From Echinochloa phyllopogon (taxonomy: Eukaryota; Streptophyta; Magnoliopsida; Poales; Poaceae), in NCBI GenBank assembly GCA_033239725.1, contig BTCW01000015.1:7261501-7325500 (forward strand): a stretch of 64,000 bases of DNA, written 5' to 3'. This document shows, piece by piece, positions 21,045 to 33,978 of this stretch. Each line of letters begins with the position of its first letter. Positions within the stretch are counted from its first letter, which is position 1. A model generated the notes under the pieces. It worked only from the letters and a program-made list of their open reading frames with translations, was not told the DNA's origin and did not search any database. The translations under genes were made by a program, and so were the position numbers.

Positions 21045-24000
21045 TGTAACACCCTAAAATTCATCACAATTAAATTATAGAAACCCTTGAATTTTTCTAG
21101 GATTTATTAAGGCTAAAATAAATTTTCTAGGATTTAATTGGAATTTCTAGCCTTTTATCAATTTAAATATCACATTAAATAATTATTTTAGTCAAAATAA
21201 GTTTTTGTTGCATTCATGCTGTTGCATATATTTTTGGTTGCTAGTAAATCAAGTTGGAATTTAAATTCTGTTTAAATTCGAATTTGATTTTCTTTTGTTT
21301 GAGTTTTAGAAAAGTTAAAATAGGCAGAGTTCGTTTTTGCCCTCAAACTTTTGGCCCGGTCCAAGATTTCGCCCTCTACTTTTTCTTTTCTCTGCCGGCC
21401 GATTCCTTTCCCCGGCCCATTCCCCGCTTTCGGCCCAACACCGGCCTGTCCTTCTTCTCCCCGCCGTTGCTCTCTCTCTCTGTCACTGACGCGTGGGGTC
21501 CGGCTGTCAGGTGCTTCGTCTCCGACAGGGACTCCCCCGGCCGAGTCCCGAGCGCCGCCGCCTCCGTCTCCGACTCCGTCCCCATCACGCCTGCCGAGGC
21601 CCTGATCTCCGGCCTACTTAAGCGCGCGCGCCGCCCTTGCTGTTTTCCCCAATCAAAGCCCATCGAGCCGCAACTCTAGCTGCCCGAGCCGCAAGAGCCG
21701 CCGCCCGCCATTGCCGGCGATTGGCCGCCGTCGTTGCTCGTGGTGGGAAACCAAGACCGCTAATAGCTTCCCCTCGTCGTGGCGCTTCGATTCCGCCACT
21801 TCTCGTCGTGGTTCGGCCGCCGGAGTTCTTGTCCCGTGTGAAGCCGAGCTCCGTCGCCGCCGTCTGCCGTCGTTCATCGCCGTCGCGCATCAATCCTCGA
21901 CGAGATCACCCCTGGTGAGTTCGCCGTCGTCTCCTCGTTCTTCCTATGTAGATCGTGTAGCCTGTCTTGGAGCATAGTGTGATTTTGCGTACTCCGTCGA
22001 GCTTCACCGAGCCGCCATGGCGCCGCCGCCGTCGGCCACCGCCTGTGCACCGTCCCAGCCTTCCAGATCGGTCGAGTTGCACTCGTTGCTTCGCGCCGCG
22101 TCCGTAGGACTTGATCCCGTCGCAAACCAAGCCTTGTAGCCTTAGATCGGCTTTGCTCTGGCGAAGCGCCGCCGCGGAGGAGAGCGGCGCCGCCGTCTTG
22201 GTCGTCGCCGTCGTCGGCCGAGAGCCGATCCGTCTCTGGCCGTTCGATCAAGATCCGACGGTCCACAATCGCCCGAGTCCTGAATCTGGCCGTTCAAACA
22301 TGCCGAGTACCGGTCAGCGTGGCTACTTTGGAAAAGAGCCCTTGAAGTTTTTGGAAATCAACCCGCGGTCCAGTTTAGTTCAAAAATAATTACGTTTAGG
22401 TCCTGTTTTCTTCTGTTTCAGCCCCTGCAAGATTTAAAATTATGCCCGAGGTCCAAGCCTTGTTATTTTATGGTTTAGCCCTCGTAGTTTTATACAAAAT
22501 TATGTTTTAGCCCCTGGTTTTTCGCAGTTAAGCCCCTAGAAGTTTTAAAACTTTGCCAGCAAGTCCCTGAACCTTAGAAAAGCCATATTTTTTGTGTTTT
22601 AACTCCATTTTAATCTGTTCTTGTTGCGTTAGCTTCATATCAACTTAAACCACGTGTTAGTACTGTTATTTACCATGACATATATTTCTGAATTTTATTT
22701 AACATTAATTTAATTAAAGTCTATTTTAATGTGTCTTTCTAAATTAAAATATAATTAAGGTTTAAACTCGGTTTTCATGTCAACTATGAATTTGATTAAT
22801 ATTATTAAGTGAGTTTTATAAATAAAAGTTGATAGGATACAAATATTTTGGTTTCATAAATAATATTAACATGACTAATGTTTTTGATAACTAGCTTTTC
22901 TAATTTAAAACCAAATTAGAGCTATACTTCGAGTTTTTATAAATGAATGTTATTCGATAGTAGCTCTCACATGTTTTATTTCAAGTTAATATTTAAATTG
23001 GTATAATTTATAGATAAACAATTATAAATAAAATGTGAATAGGTTTTACTTGGTTTTATAAATCCAAATATGATCGAATGAACTGAATTAATATTTAACT
23101 ATCGATTTATCTAATTAAAAATTTATCAAGCAATTAGTTGTGTGTATAAATTTCCGGTGGTTGTATCTTTTCAACCGTTGCTCCGTTTTCAGCGATTCTT
23201 GCGCTCACGTGACCATAGCATCGAGCCCTGTCCTTCAGCACGTTCTTTTAAAGCTTTTGTGTTGTTTGGTGTGTTGTTCTTAATTGTATATTGTTTGTTA
23301 CTTGTCTAGTTGCATGCTTGTGGTTGATTGATGCGAGTAGAACGATTTCGGATTTAAAAGATTTGAAGAAGAAGATTTTTGAAGACTCTGAGCAGCTAAA
23401 CATTGGATACAGGCAAGTGTATTATGTCATGCAAATGTCTTAATAATTATTAATTTCACCATCCGTGCATGTGTCTTAATTTGATGGGTTCCTATTTAAG
23501 GATTTACCTAGCCACTATATTCCCCTGTCCCCGAAACTGGGTTACTTAATTAATTTTGATGGTAGATGATGCTTAGTTGCTCAACTGGGATTGGCTAAAT
23601 GAACCCCTACTCTATGTTCCATATACTCTTTTAAATAATTAATTGGCAAGATCATATCTTTTAATTGGAACATGGAGAACCACCCAGGAAAACAGTGCAA
23701 CCATAAGTACCAGATGGCTCTGGTCTTGGCTAACTAATTAGGGACTTTAGTGGATGGTAACCTTACCCGAAAGGGGCAAGAGGCGCGGCGGTTGACGGGG
23801 TATAGCTCGGTCCTCTTGAGCTGTGGGTTTGGTAAGAGACAGATCTCATTAGGGAGGGTTATGCTTTGCTTCTGAACCGGAAACCTTAGCGGGTTACTAT
23901 TTACTAAGGAATCTTTGTAAAGGCCTAGTAGCGTCCCTATGCGGTCACACCTCGGTAGTGTGATTTAAGAGGATTGGCCCCCTCGGCATGGTTGGGTTTA

Positions 24001-24674
24001 AAGTTCTTTTGAACTTTTACGCGGCTTATGGTGAAAGTGTACAACCTCTGCAGAGTGTAAAACTGTTATAACAGCCGTGCTCACGGTCAAGAGCGGCCTG
24101 GACCCTTACATGATAAGCATACTTGAACAAGATCTAAATCGTGGTTACTTGAATTATGTTGGGAATATGACATTCATTAATTTGTGGGTGGTATATACTT
24201 TCATTTGCTAGTAAATAGTTGCTTAATAAAACTTGACCAACTAAAAGTGCTTACTGCAGTATGGTCAGCCAACCTTTTTGCTTCAGCCTTGTGTGTCATA
24301 TTACATTTGCTGAGTACGTCATGTGCTCATACTTGTTGCCTTTCTTACTTTTATTGCATCAACTACACCCGGAATGCTACTCAGATTGGGAGAATTTTGA
24401 GGATTTCACCACTGGTTTTGAGGAGTTCTAGGCGGGTTTCCCCCAGTCAATGCCTGTGGAGATGGAGTCACTTTTGCTTCGTTAGATAAACGTTTATTTA
24501 AGTCTTCCGCTATGACATTTGAGTCAACTCTGAGTTTGTAATAAAAGCACTATAATACTCTTTCGTTATGCATGGTTATGGATATTCACTTGTGACGTCT
24601 ACCATATGTGTGTAAACTGATCCTGGCGCACATATGAGATGCACCTGGTTTTGCCTTGAAAACCGGGTGTGACA
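21045..24674 (+). repeat. 5' LTR of Gypsy element 2 (3630 bp)
   Basis: TGTAACACC...GTGTGACA. It has an AT-rich head, a GC-rich leader from 21400 to 22330, a long AT-rich body, and a TGAGTAC...GTGCTCA hairpin near 24312. Compared with the 3' LTR it lacks about 220 bp at the position of 30641-30870, probably deleted between short repeats. Confidence 0.88.
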
Positions 24675-24677
24675 GAG

Positions 24678-24689
24678 TGGTATCAGAGC
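24678..24689 (+). other. Primer-binding site, initiator tRNA-Met
   Basis: TGGTATCAGAGC, three bases after the LTR end. From 24690 to 25670 there is a non-coding leader with no gag-like frame, where the other Gypsy element has gag and early protease. Confidence 0.88.
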
Positions 24690-25671
24690 GTTGTTGACTG
24701 TAGGACGCAAGCCTAGATAGCAATGGTCAATCTATAAGGATTATTTTGCTTAAATATCCTTGTTCTAAATACCCTTGATCTTATTCTGTTATATCCCTAC
24801 CCATTGACAATTTGTCTCCTCCTTGATTGCTTAACTTACTCCCTCATCCTTATTCTTCTCAACCTCTCTATGATCTGAATAGAGATTATTCTCACCCTCT
24901 ATAATTAGGATTTTAGAATCTACCCATCCAACCTTAATAAACGTTTAGATCGATTTGATGCTTAGCTCTTGATTAGGAGTGAATGCTTCGTGTTTGTTTA
25001 GTGCTAAGTGTTTGAATTGGATCTTTGTAATGATTGAACTTAATTATGGAGTGATGACCACAATTGAGTAATTATTAAATAAATAAATTTAGTTAGTTTT
25101 GGGTTATCTTAATCTCTAATCTTAGACCTTAACTATCACCTTATCCATATAATGGTACCCCTCATATAAATCATGTTATGCGACAATCTGTTCTCGCTGC
25201 TGCATGATATCCTGGTACTGTCCGAATTGTTTCTGGAGCTTCAGAACTCCGTTTGACATAAATCTAGTTGGGTTGGATTAAGGACTTGGTAACCTAGGTT
25301 CTGGGAATTGTTCGTGATTTTTGGAGGTCCTGGCAGAGAGATATAATGGTTTTATTGGACTAACCAGAATCTGTCCCGTGGTCCTGACACAGCTGTCTTG
25401 TTTATTTTATACCTCGAGACACAAAATTCCGATTGAGGTGATTCAAGTTGGGTTAGTTTCAGAATTTTATAGTCTAGGTTCAGACAAAAGGTCATGATAT
25501 TTGGATACACAGAATGAGAGTTACAACTGTATAATTAGGAGGAACAGAATCTGTTCCAGAATTTGATGTTCCAGTCATTGACAACTCGTTCTACATCAAC
25601 TTTTATCTGTCCCCGAGTTAATCTGAAAATAGTTGGGGTAGATTTTCCTGAACTCTGAGGGAATACTTGGA

Positions 25672-28600
25672 ATGGGATGGTTAGCTGCTTTTAATGCAAC
25701 AATTCAGTGTGCCAAGAGATCAGTGTTGTTGAAGAGTCCCCGTGGAGAGAAGGTTGAGTATACTACTACCATACCAACAACTACAGATGGTACATTGAAT
25801 AAAGTTACTGGTGTTCCTTTGGAGGATATAAGAGTTGTTTGTGAGTTTTCGGATGTCTTCCCAGATGATTTGCCAGGTATGCCACCCGATCGAGACATCG
25901 AGTTTATTATTGAGATTTTACCTGGTACTGCCCCTATTTCTAAAAGACCCTATAGAATGGCTGTTAATGAACTAGAAGAACTTAAGAAACTGCTTAAGGA
26001 ATTGTTGGATAAAGGTTACATTCATCTTAGTTCTTCACCTTGGGGAGCACCTGTAATTTTTGTGGATAAAAAGGATGGTACTCTGGGGATGTGTGTGGTT
26101 TATCGTTCATTAAATGAGGTAACCATCAAGAATAAGTATCCATTGCCCAGAATTGAAGACTTATTTGATCAGTTGAGAGGAGCTAAGATTTTCTCCAAGA
26201 TTGACTTGAGGTCTGGCTACCATCAGTTGAGGATTAGGCACTTCGACATTCCTAAAATAGCATTCACCACCAGGTATGGGTTGTATGAGTATACTGTGAT
26301 GCCGTTTGGATTGACAAATGCACCCGCCTACTTTATGTACCTGATGAATAAGGTGTTCATGGAGTACTTGGATAAGTTTGTGGTGGTGTTCATTGATGAT
26401 ATTCTGGTTTACTCTAAGAATGATGAAGAGCATGAGGAGCATTTGAGGTTGGTGTTGCAGACTCTCAGAGAGAACCAGTTGTATGCCAAGTTTAGTAAAT
26501 GTGAGTTTTGGTTGAATCAAGTGTCTTTTCATGGTCATATTGTTACTGATGGAGGTATCGCAGTGGATCCAAGTAAAGTCAAGGATGTGTTGGATTGGGA
26601 ACCTCCTACCACAATCTCTGAGATCAGAAGTTTTCTGGGATTGGCTGAATATTACAGGAGATTCATTGAAGGCTTTTCTAGAATAGCGAAACCTTTTACT
26701 TGGCTATTAGAGAAGGGCAAGGAGTTTGTTTGGTCAGAAGCGTGTTAGGCCAGCTTTGAAGAGTTGAGAAGGAAGTTGACTACAGCCCCAGCGCTTCCTA
26801 TGCCCGATATTCACAAGAACTTGAATATATATTGTGATGCTTCTCGTAGAGGTCTTGGGTGTGTGCTCATGCAGGAAGGCAGAATTATAGCCTATGCATC
26901 CAGGCAGTTGAGGAAACACGAGCTGAACTATCCTACTCATGATCTGGAGCTTGCAGCTGTTGTCCGTGCCTTGAAGATCTGGAGGCACTATATTCTAGGT
27001 AACAGATGTGAGCTGTATACTGATCACAAAAGCCTGAAGTACATATTTACACAGAAGGATCTGAAGTTGAGGCAGAGAAGATGGTTGGAGTTGATCAAGG
27101 ATTATGATCTGGGAATCAACTATCATCCTGGCAAGACTAATTTGGTTGTTGATGCGTTGAGTAGGAAGTCACAAGTAAATGCAATGTTTGGTCGCCAGTT
27201 ACCAGCTGAGTTGTTTGCAGAGATGGAAAAGTTGAACTTGGGATTCCTGAATCAGGCAGAAGGTGTGACAATGGAAGTTGAGTCTACACTGGAGCAGGAA
27301 ATTCGGAAGGGTCAGCTTACTGACGAGAAAATAAAGGAAATCAAGGAAACCATGTTAGCAGGGAAAGCTCCCAATTTCACCGAAGATGATCAAGGTATAA
27401 TTTGGGTTAGAAAGAGGATATGTGTACCGGATATCGAGTTTCTCAGAGAGCAGATATTGAGGGAAGCTCATGATTCCGCATATTCTATTCATCCTGGAAG
27501 CACCAAGATGTACCAGGATCTAAAGCAAAGGTATTGGTGGTATGGACTAAAGAGAGATGTGGCTGCCCATGTGGCATTGTGCGATGTGTGTCAGAGAGTC
27601 AAGGCTGAACACCAGAGACCAACCGGTTTGCTTCAACCACTCAAGGTGCCTGAATGGAAGTGGGAAGAAATCGGTATGGATTTCATTGTGGGTTTACCTC
27701 GTACACGAGGAGGATATGACTCCATATGGGTTATTGTGGACAGATTAACTAAGGTAGCTTACTTTATACCCGTTCACACTACTTATACCAGCGCTAAGTT
27801 AGCAGAGTTATACATGTTCAGAATTGTTTGTCTCCATGGTGTACGTAAAAAGATAGTGTCTGATAGGGGTACTCAGTTTACATCTAGATTCTGGCAGAAG
27901 TTGCATGAGTCTATGGATACAAAGTTGAATTTCAGTTTTGCATATCATCCTCAGACAGATGGTCAGACAGAGAGGACGAATCAGATTTTAGAGGATATGC
28001 TGAGAGCTTGTGCTTTGAAGCATGGAGGCAGTTGGGACAAGAGTCTTCCATATGCAGAGTTCTCGTACAACAACAACTATCAGTCTAGTTTGAAGATGGC
28101 ACCCTTCGAAGCGCTTTATGGTAGAAAGTGCAGAACACCTTTGTGTTGGAGTGAAACTGGTGAAAGTTAGTTGTTTGGTCCAGAGATACTACAGGAAGCA
28201 GAAAGACAGATTCAGATTATCAGAGAGAATTTAAGAACGGCTCAGTCCAGGCAGAAGAGCTATGTAGACACAAGGAGACGAGAATTAACTTTCGAAGTAG
28301 GTGATTATATGTATCTGAGAGTATCTCCTATTCGAGGCTTGAGAAGGTTTAAGGTGAAAGGAAAATTATCTCCTCGTTTCATTGGACATTTCAAGATTGT
28401 TGATAGAAAAGGTGAGGTTGCCTATCAACTAGAATTGCCAGCCAGACTGTCAGATGTGCATGATGTGTTCCATATCTCTCCGTTAAAAAAATGTCTTCGA
28501 GTTCCTGAGGAAGAATTACCTTTGGATGAGTTGGATGTGCAAGATGATATGACTTATAAGGAATATCTAGTTAAGATTTTGGAAACTGCTGAAAGAGTTA

Positions 28601-28749
28601 CTTGGAGTAAAGTGATTAAGATGTGTAAAGTTCAGTGGAGTCATCATACGGAAAGTGAGGCAACTTGGGAAACAGAGGATGAGTTGATGGCAGAGATCCC
28701 TCAGATTTTCTTTAATCCATCCGAATCTCAAGGACGAGATTCTCTTTAA
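25672..28749 (+). pseudogene. Ty3/Gypsy pol (RT-RNaseH-IN-chromodomain) with two TAG stops
   Basis: One frame covers the end of protease (GMGWLAAFNA, where the family has GMDWL), RT with YPLPRIEDLFDQL and FIDDIL, RNase H with YCDASRRGLGCVL, the integrase H2C2 finger, and the integrase core with acidic residues in GMDFIVGL, VSDRGTQF and QTERTNQ. The chromodomain follows (CKVQWSHHTESEATWETED). The frame is broken only by TAG at 26746-26748 and 28168-28170, both where relatives have Gln (CAG). YRSLNE replaces the usual YRALN near 26102. Without gag it could not act alone. Integrase plus chromodomain is exactly what element 1 has lost. Confidence 0.9.
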
Positions 28750-28761
28750 GGGGGGTAGGTT
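28745..28761 (+). other. Polypurine tract of element 2
   Basis: TTTAAGGGGGGTAGGTT lies directly before the 3' LTR start. Confidence 0.75.
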
Positions 28762-31700
28762 TGTAACACCCTAAAATTGATCACAATTAAATTATAGAAA
28801 CCCTTGAATTTTTCTAGGATTTATTAAGGCTAAAATAAATTTTCTAGGATTTAATTGGAATTTCTAGCCTTTTATCAATTTAAATATCACATTAAATAAT
28901 TATTTTAGTCAAAATAAGTTTTTGTTGCATTCATGTTGTTGCATATATTTTTGGTTGCTAGTAAATCAAGTTGGAATTTAAATTCTGTTTAAATTCGAAT
29001 TTGATTTTCTTTTGTTTGAGTTTTAGAAAAGTTAAAATAGGCAGAGTTCGTTTTTGCCCCTCAAACTTTTGGCCCGGTCCAAGATTTCCCCCTCTACTTT
29101 TTCTTTTCTCTCCCCGGCCGATTCCTTTCCCCGGACCATCCCCTGCTTTCGGCCCAACACCGGCCCGTCCTTCTTCTCCCCGCCGTTGCTCTCTCTCTGT
29201 CACTGACGCGTGGGGCCCGGCTGTCAGGTGCTTCGTCTCCGACAGGGACTCCCCCGGCCGAGTCCCGAGCGCTGCCACCTCCGTCTCCGACTCCGTCCCC
29301 GTTACTCCTACCGAGGCCCTGATCTCCGGCCTACTTAAGCGCGCGCGCCGCCCTTGCTGTTTTCCCCAATCAAAGCCCATCGAGCCGCAACTCTAGCTGC
29401 CCGAGCCGCCAGAGCCGCCGCCCGCCATTGCCGGCGATTCGCCGCCGTCGTTGCTCGTGGTGGGAGACCAAGACCGCTAATAGCTTCCCCTCGTCGTGGC
29501 ACTTTGATTCCGCCGCTTCTCGTCGTGGTTCGGCCGCCGGAGTTCTTGTCCCGTGTGAAGCCGAGCTCCGCCGCCGCTGTCTGTCGTCGTTCATCGCCGT
29601 CACGCACCAATCCTCGACGAGATCACCCCTGGTGAGTTCACCGTCGTCTCCTCGTTCTTCCTGTGTAGATCGCGTAGCCTGTATTGGAGCATAGTGCGAT
29701 TTTGCGTACTCCGTCGAGCTTCACCGAGCCGCCATGGCGCCGCCGTCGTCGGCCACCGCCTGTGCACCGTCCCAGCCTTCCAGATCGGTCGAGTTGCACT
29801 CGTTGCTTCGCGTCGCGTCCGTAGGACTTGATCCCGTCGCAAACCAAGCCTTGTAGCCTTAGATCGGCTTTGCTCTGGCGAAGCGCCGCCGCGGAGGAGA
29901 GCGGCGCCGCCGTCTTGGTCGTCGCCGTCGTCGGCCGAGAGCCCGATCCGTCTCTGGCCGTTCGATCAAGATCCGACGGTCCACAATCGCCCGAGTCCCG
30001 AGTCAAACATGCCGAGTACCGGTCAGCATGGCTACTTTGCAAAAGAGCCCTTGAAGTTTTTGGAAATCAACCCGCGGTCCAGTTTAGTTCAAAAATAATT
30101 ACGTTTAGGTCCTGTTTTCTTCTGTTTTAGCCCCTGCAAGAGTTAAAATTATGCCCGAGGTCCAAGCCCTGTTATTTTACGGTTTAGCCCTCGTAGTTTT
30201 ATACAAAATTATGTTTTAGCCCCTGGTTTTTCGCAGTTAAGCCCCTGGAAGTTTTAAACTTTGCCAGCAAGTCCCTGAACCTTAGAAAAGCCATATCTTT
30301 TGCGTTTTAACTCCATTTTAATCCGTTCTTGTTGCGTTAGCTTCATATCAACTTAAACCACGTGTTAGTACTGTTATTTACCATGAAATATATTTCTGAA
30401 TTTTATTTAACATTAATTTAATTAAAGGCTATTTTAATGTGTCTTTCTAAATTAAAATATAATTAAGGTTTAAACTATGAATTTGATTAATATTATTCAG
30501 TGAGTTTTATAAATAAAAGTTGATAGGTCACAAATATTTTGGTTTCATAAATAATATTAACATGACTAATGTTTTTGATAACTAGCTTTTCTAATTTAAA
30601 ACCAAATTAGAGCTATACTTCGAGTTTTTATAAATGAATGTTAACTTGATTAATAATTTCATAATCTTTCTAACTAAAATTTAATTAGGATCTATCTCGA
30701 TTCTTCATAAACTTATGTTAAATTGATTAATGTTTATGACCACTAGTTTCTAATTTAAAATCTAATTAAGGTTAAACTTCGGTTTTATAAAATAATTATT
30801 AATCTGATTAATATCAATAAAAATATGTTGTAATGATAATATGACTAGTTCAACTCAAAATATAAATTTATTCGATAGTTGCTCTCACATGTTTTATTTC
30901 AAGTTAATATTTAAATTGGTATAATTTATACATAAACAATTATAAATAAAATGTGAATAGGTTTTACTTGGTTTTATAAATCCAAATATGATCGAATGAA
31001 CTGAATTAATATTTAACTATCGATTTATCTAATTAAAAATTTATCAAGCAATTAGTTGTGTGTATAAATTTCCGGTGGTTGTATCTTTTCAACCGTTGCT
31101 CCGTTTTCAGCGATTCTTGCGCTCACGTGACCATAGCATCGAGCCCTGTCCTTCAGCACGTTCTTTTAAAGCTTTTGTGTTGTTTGGTGTGTTGTTCTTA
31201 ATTGTATATTGTTTGTTACTTGTCTAGTTGCATGCTTGTGGTTGATTGATGCGAGTAGAACGATTTCGGATTTAAAAGATTTGAAGAAGAAGATTTTTGA
31301 AGACTCTGAGCAGCTAAACATTGGATACAGGCAAGTGTATTATGTCATGCAAATGTCTTAATAATTATTAATTTCACCATCCGTGCATGTGTCTTAATTT
31401 GATGGGTTCCTATTTAAGGATTTACCTAGCCACTATATTCCCCTGTCCCCGAAACTGGGTTACTTAATTAATTTTGATGGTAGATGATGCTTAGTTGCTC
31501 AACTGGGATTGGCTAAATGAACCCCTACTCTATGTTCCATATACTCTTTTAAATAATTAATTGGCAAGATCATATCTTTTAATTGGAACATGGAGAACCA
31601 CCCAGGAAAACAGTGCAACCATAAGTACCAGATGGCTCTGGTCTTGGCTAACTAATTAGGGACTTTAGTGGATGGTAACCTTACCCGAAAGGGGCAAGAG

Positions 31701-32579
31701 GCGCGGCGGTTGACGGGGTATAGCTCGGTCCTCTTGAGCTGTGGGTTTGGTAAGAGACAGATCTCATTAGGGAGGGTTATGCTTTGCTTCTGAACCGGAA
31801 ACCTTAGCGGGTTACTATTTACTAAGGAATCTTTGTAAAGGCCTAGTAGCGTCCCTATGCGGTCACACCTCGGTAGTGTGATTTAAGAGGATTGGCCCCC
31901 TCGGCATGGTTGGGTTTAAAGTTCTTTTGAACTTTTACGCGGCTTATGGTGAAAGTGTACAACCTCTGCAGAGTGTAAAACTGTTATAACAGCCGTGCTC
32001 ACGGTCAAGAGCGGCCTGGACCCTTACATGATAAGCATACTTGAACAAGATCTAAATCGTGGTTACTTGAATTATGTTGGGAATATGACATTCATTAATT
32101 TGTGGGTGGTATATACTTTCATTTGCTAGTAAATAGTTGCTTAATAAAACTTGACCAACTAAAAGTGCTTACTGCAGTATGGTCAGCCAACCTTTTTGCT
32201 TCAGCCTTGTGTGTCATATTACATTTGCTGAGTACGTCATGTGCTCATACTTGTTGCCTTTCTTACTTTTATTGCATCAACTACACCCAGAATGCTGCTC
32301 AGATTGGGAGAATTTTGAGGATTTCACCACTGGTTTTGAGGAGTTCTAGGCGGGTTTCCCCCAGTCAATGCCTGTGGAGATGGAGTCACTTTTGCTTCGT
32401 TAGATAAACGTTTATTTAAGTCTTCCGCTATGACATTTGAGTCAACTCTGAGTTTGTAATAAAAGCACTATAATACTCTTTCGTTATGCATGGTTATGGA
32501 TATTCACTTGTGACGTCTACCATATGTGTGTAAACTGATCCTGGCGCACATATGAGATGCACCTGGTTTTGCCTTGAAA
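28762..32579 (+). repeat. 3' LTR of Gypsy element 2, right tip missing
   Basis: It matches the 5' LTR up to TTGCCTTGAAA and then departs: the final ACCGGGTGTGACA is absent and Transposase_24 coding sequence follows at once. It keeps about 220 bp (30641-30870) missing from the 5' LTR. Confidence 0.87.
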
Positions 32580-33978
32580 CCAAGGGTCGAGAGAAGGGTG
32601 GCCCCAAGAGCCGAGGGAGGAGTCGAGCGACTCAGCCTGTAGAGCAGCCACAGGAGGAAGAGGTGGAGGAGGCGGAGGCGGAGGAGGAGCAGGAGGTGGG
32701 GGGGGAGGAGGAGGCGGAGGCGGAGGAGGAGGAGGATGTCTCAACCGGGGTTACACCGACTATCTGGCAGCGAGGTCCCTCGCAACTCCCGGATAGACCA
32801 ATACCTCTATCTGGACGTCCGATCATTCGACCCTTTGGGCCATTGCAAGTAACTTTACATGTTATCACTATTTTTTCATTTCATTACCTGAAAATCACAA
32901 TAGAAACTAATATTTTATATTAATCACTTTTGGCAGGAATTGGAAAATACTCACTAGAGGTGCTCACAATCGCAAAGTCAACGGCATCCTGGGTGGCTTG
33001 GTTAGGGAGCACTTCCCAGGCCTAGTCCACATTGGTGGAAGGCACGAGCCCGCCTGGACGTGGAACCACTACGTCGCCGCCTCTGATTATCTTGATCGGG
33101 AAAACAGGTCCTTCGAGAACAATGCAGAGCGTGTGAAGGCCGAGTTGTGGGTAAGCCTTCATTCGCACTACAATTCTCAATACATCATATTCATTGAACA
33201 TTTATGTACATAATGAGTGTATATATCTTGTTGATATGCAGGATTTCTACAGGTGTGCGGAAGGATACGAGGAACAGGTGGCGGTTGTGGCTCACAACCG
33301 ATGCGTGAAGCTGGTGAAGGACATGCATTACGAGGCGCAAGTCCAGGCTGTCATAAACTATAGCGCTATCTTCCTTCACCGGAGGATCCCAAAAGTTGAA
33401 GCAAGAAATTTGAAGCTGACTAAGGAGCAATACATGGAGGTATATTTTGGTTTATTCTCAAATTAAGTGCATTGCTTATTTGATATTCGTACGTGTCATT
33501 CACTTGATCATGTGTAGGTGCCTGCGTGGTGGTGCCGCAATGATAACGTGTGCTGGGAACGCATAGTGGACAAGTGGTTGACACCCGAGTGGGAGGAGAA
33601 GCACAACGCTGGCCGAGAGCGGCGTTTGCTGATGCCAGGTCCAGCACACCATCAAGGCAGCCGTAGCAACGACGAATACAGGGCTAGATGGGTATGCAGA
33701 TTCAGTTCTTTATTCTAAACCTCAATTATGGATAGTGTGTAATCAACTTGCTGTTTTTGGTAGTCCGAGACGCATGAAGGCGCAGAGTGCTCGTAGTTCA
33801 TGGGATGGGCTTTGGCTCACAAGGGCAATGCGTCCGAGGTCACCTACAACCCGAACGACCCCCCTCTGCGTACACCAATCCCTCCATCCACACCCGCATC
33901 ACTACGTACACGGAGGCGTGAAAGCAGGTCCATGGGCCAGAGTGGGATCCGAGCCGCCATGACCTTGATGGAGAGATC
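32580..33978 (+). pseudogene. Transposase_24 (TNPA-like) gene of CACTA 1, 5' part
   Basis: Exons read by eye: to 32848, 32937-33150, 33242-33439, 33518-33691, 33764-33978, each with GT...AG borders. Landmarks are VTPTIWQRGPSQLPDRP, VNGILGGLVREHFPGLV, KLVKDMHYEAQVQAV, RERRLLMPGPAHHQGSRS and MGWALAHKGNASEVTYNP, all of the Ptta/En/Spm plant transposase family. A (GGA)n tract at 32650-32735 encodes an acidic Glu run. There is a TAG near 33792 and a frameshift near 33925. The fifth exon is cut by the gag-only element; the gene resumes at 40644. The first exon's start is lost with the LTR edge. Confidence 0.82.

Larger units (their letters stand above)
21045..32579 (+). mobile_element. Ty3/Gypsy element 2, gag lost, pol retained
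   Basis: LTRs start TGTAACACCCTAAAATT; the 5' LTR ends GGGTGTGACA. Internal parts are an initiator-Met primer-binding site, a long non-coding leader, and pol from late protease through RT, RNase H, integrase and chromodomain, then a polypurine tract. Gag and the protease active site are absent. The 3' LTR lacks its last 14 or so bases and no TSD is seen, so the right edge has suffered a deletion that also removed CACTA sequence. It disrupts the CACTA between tnp2 and the Transposase_24 gene. Confidence 0.88.
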
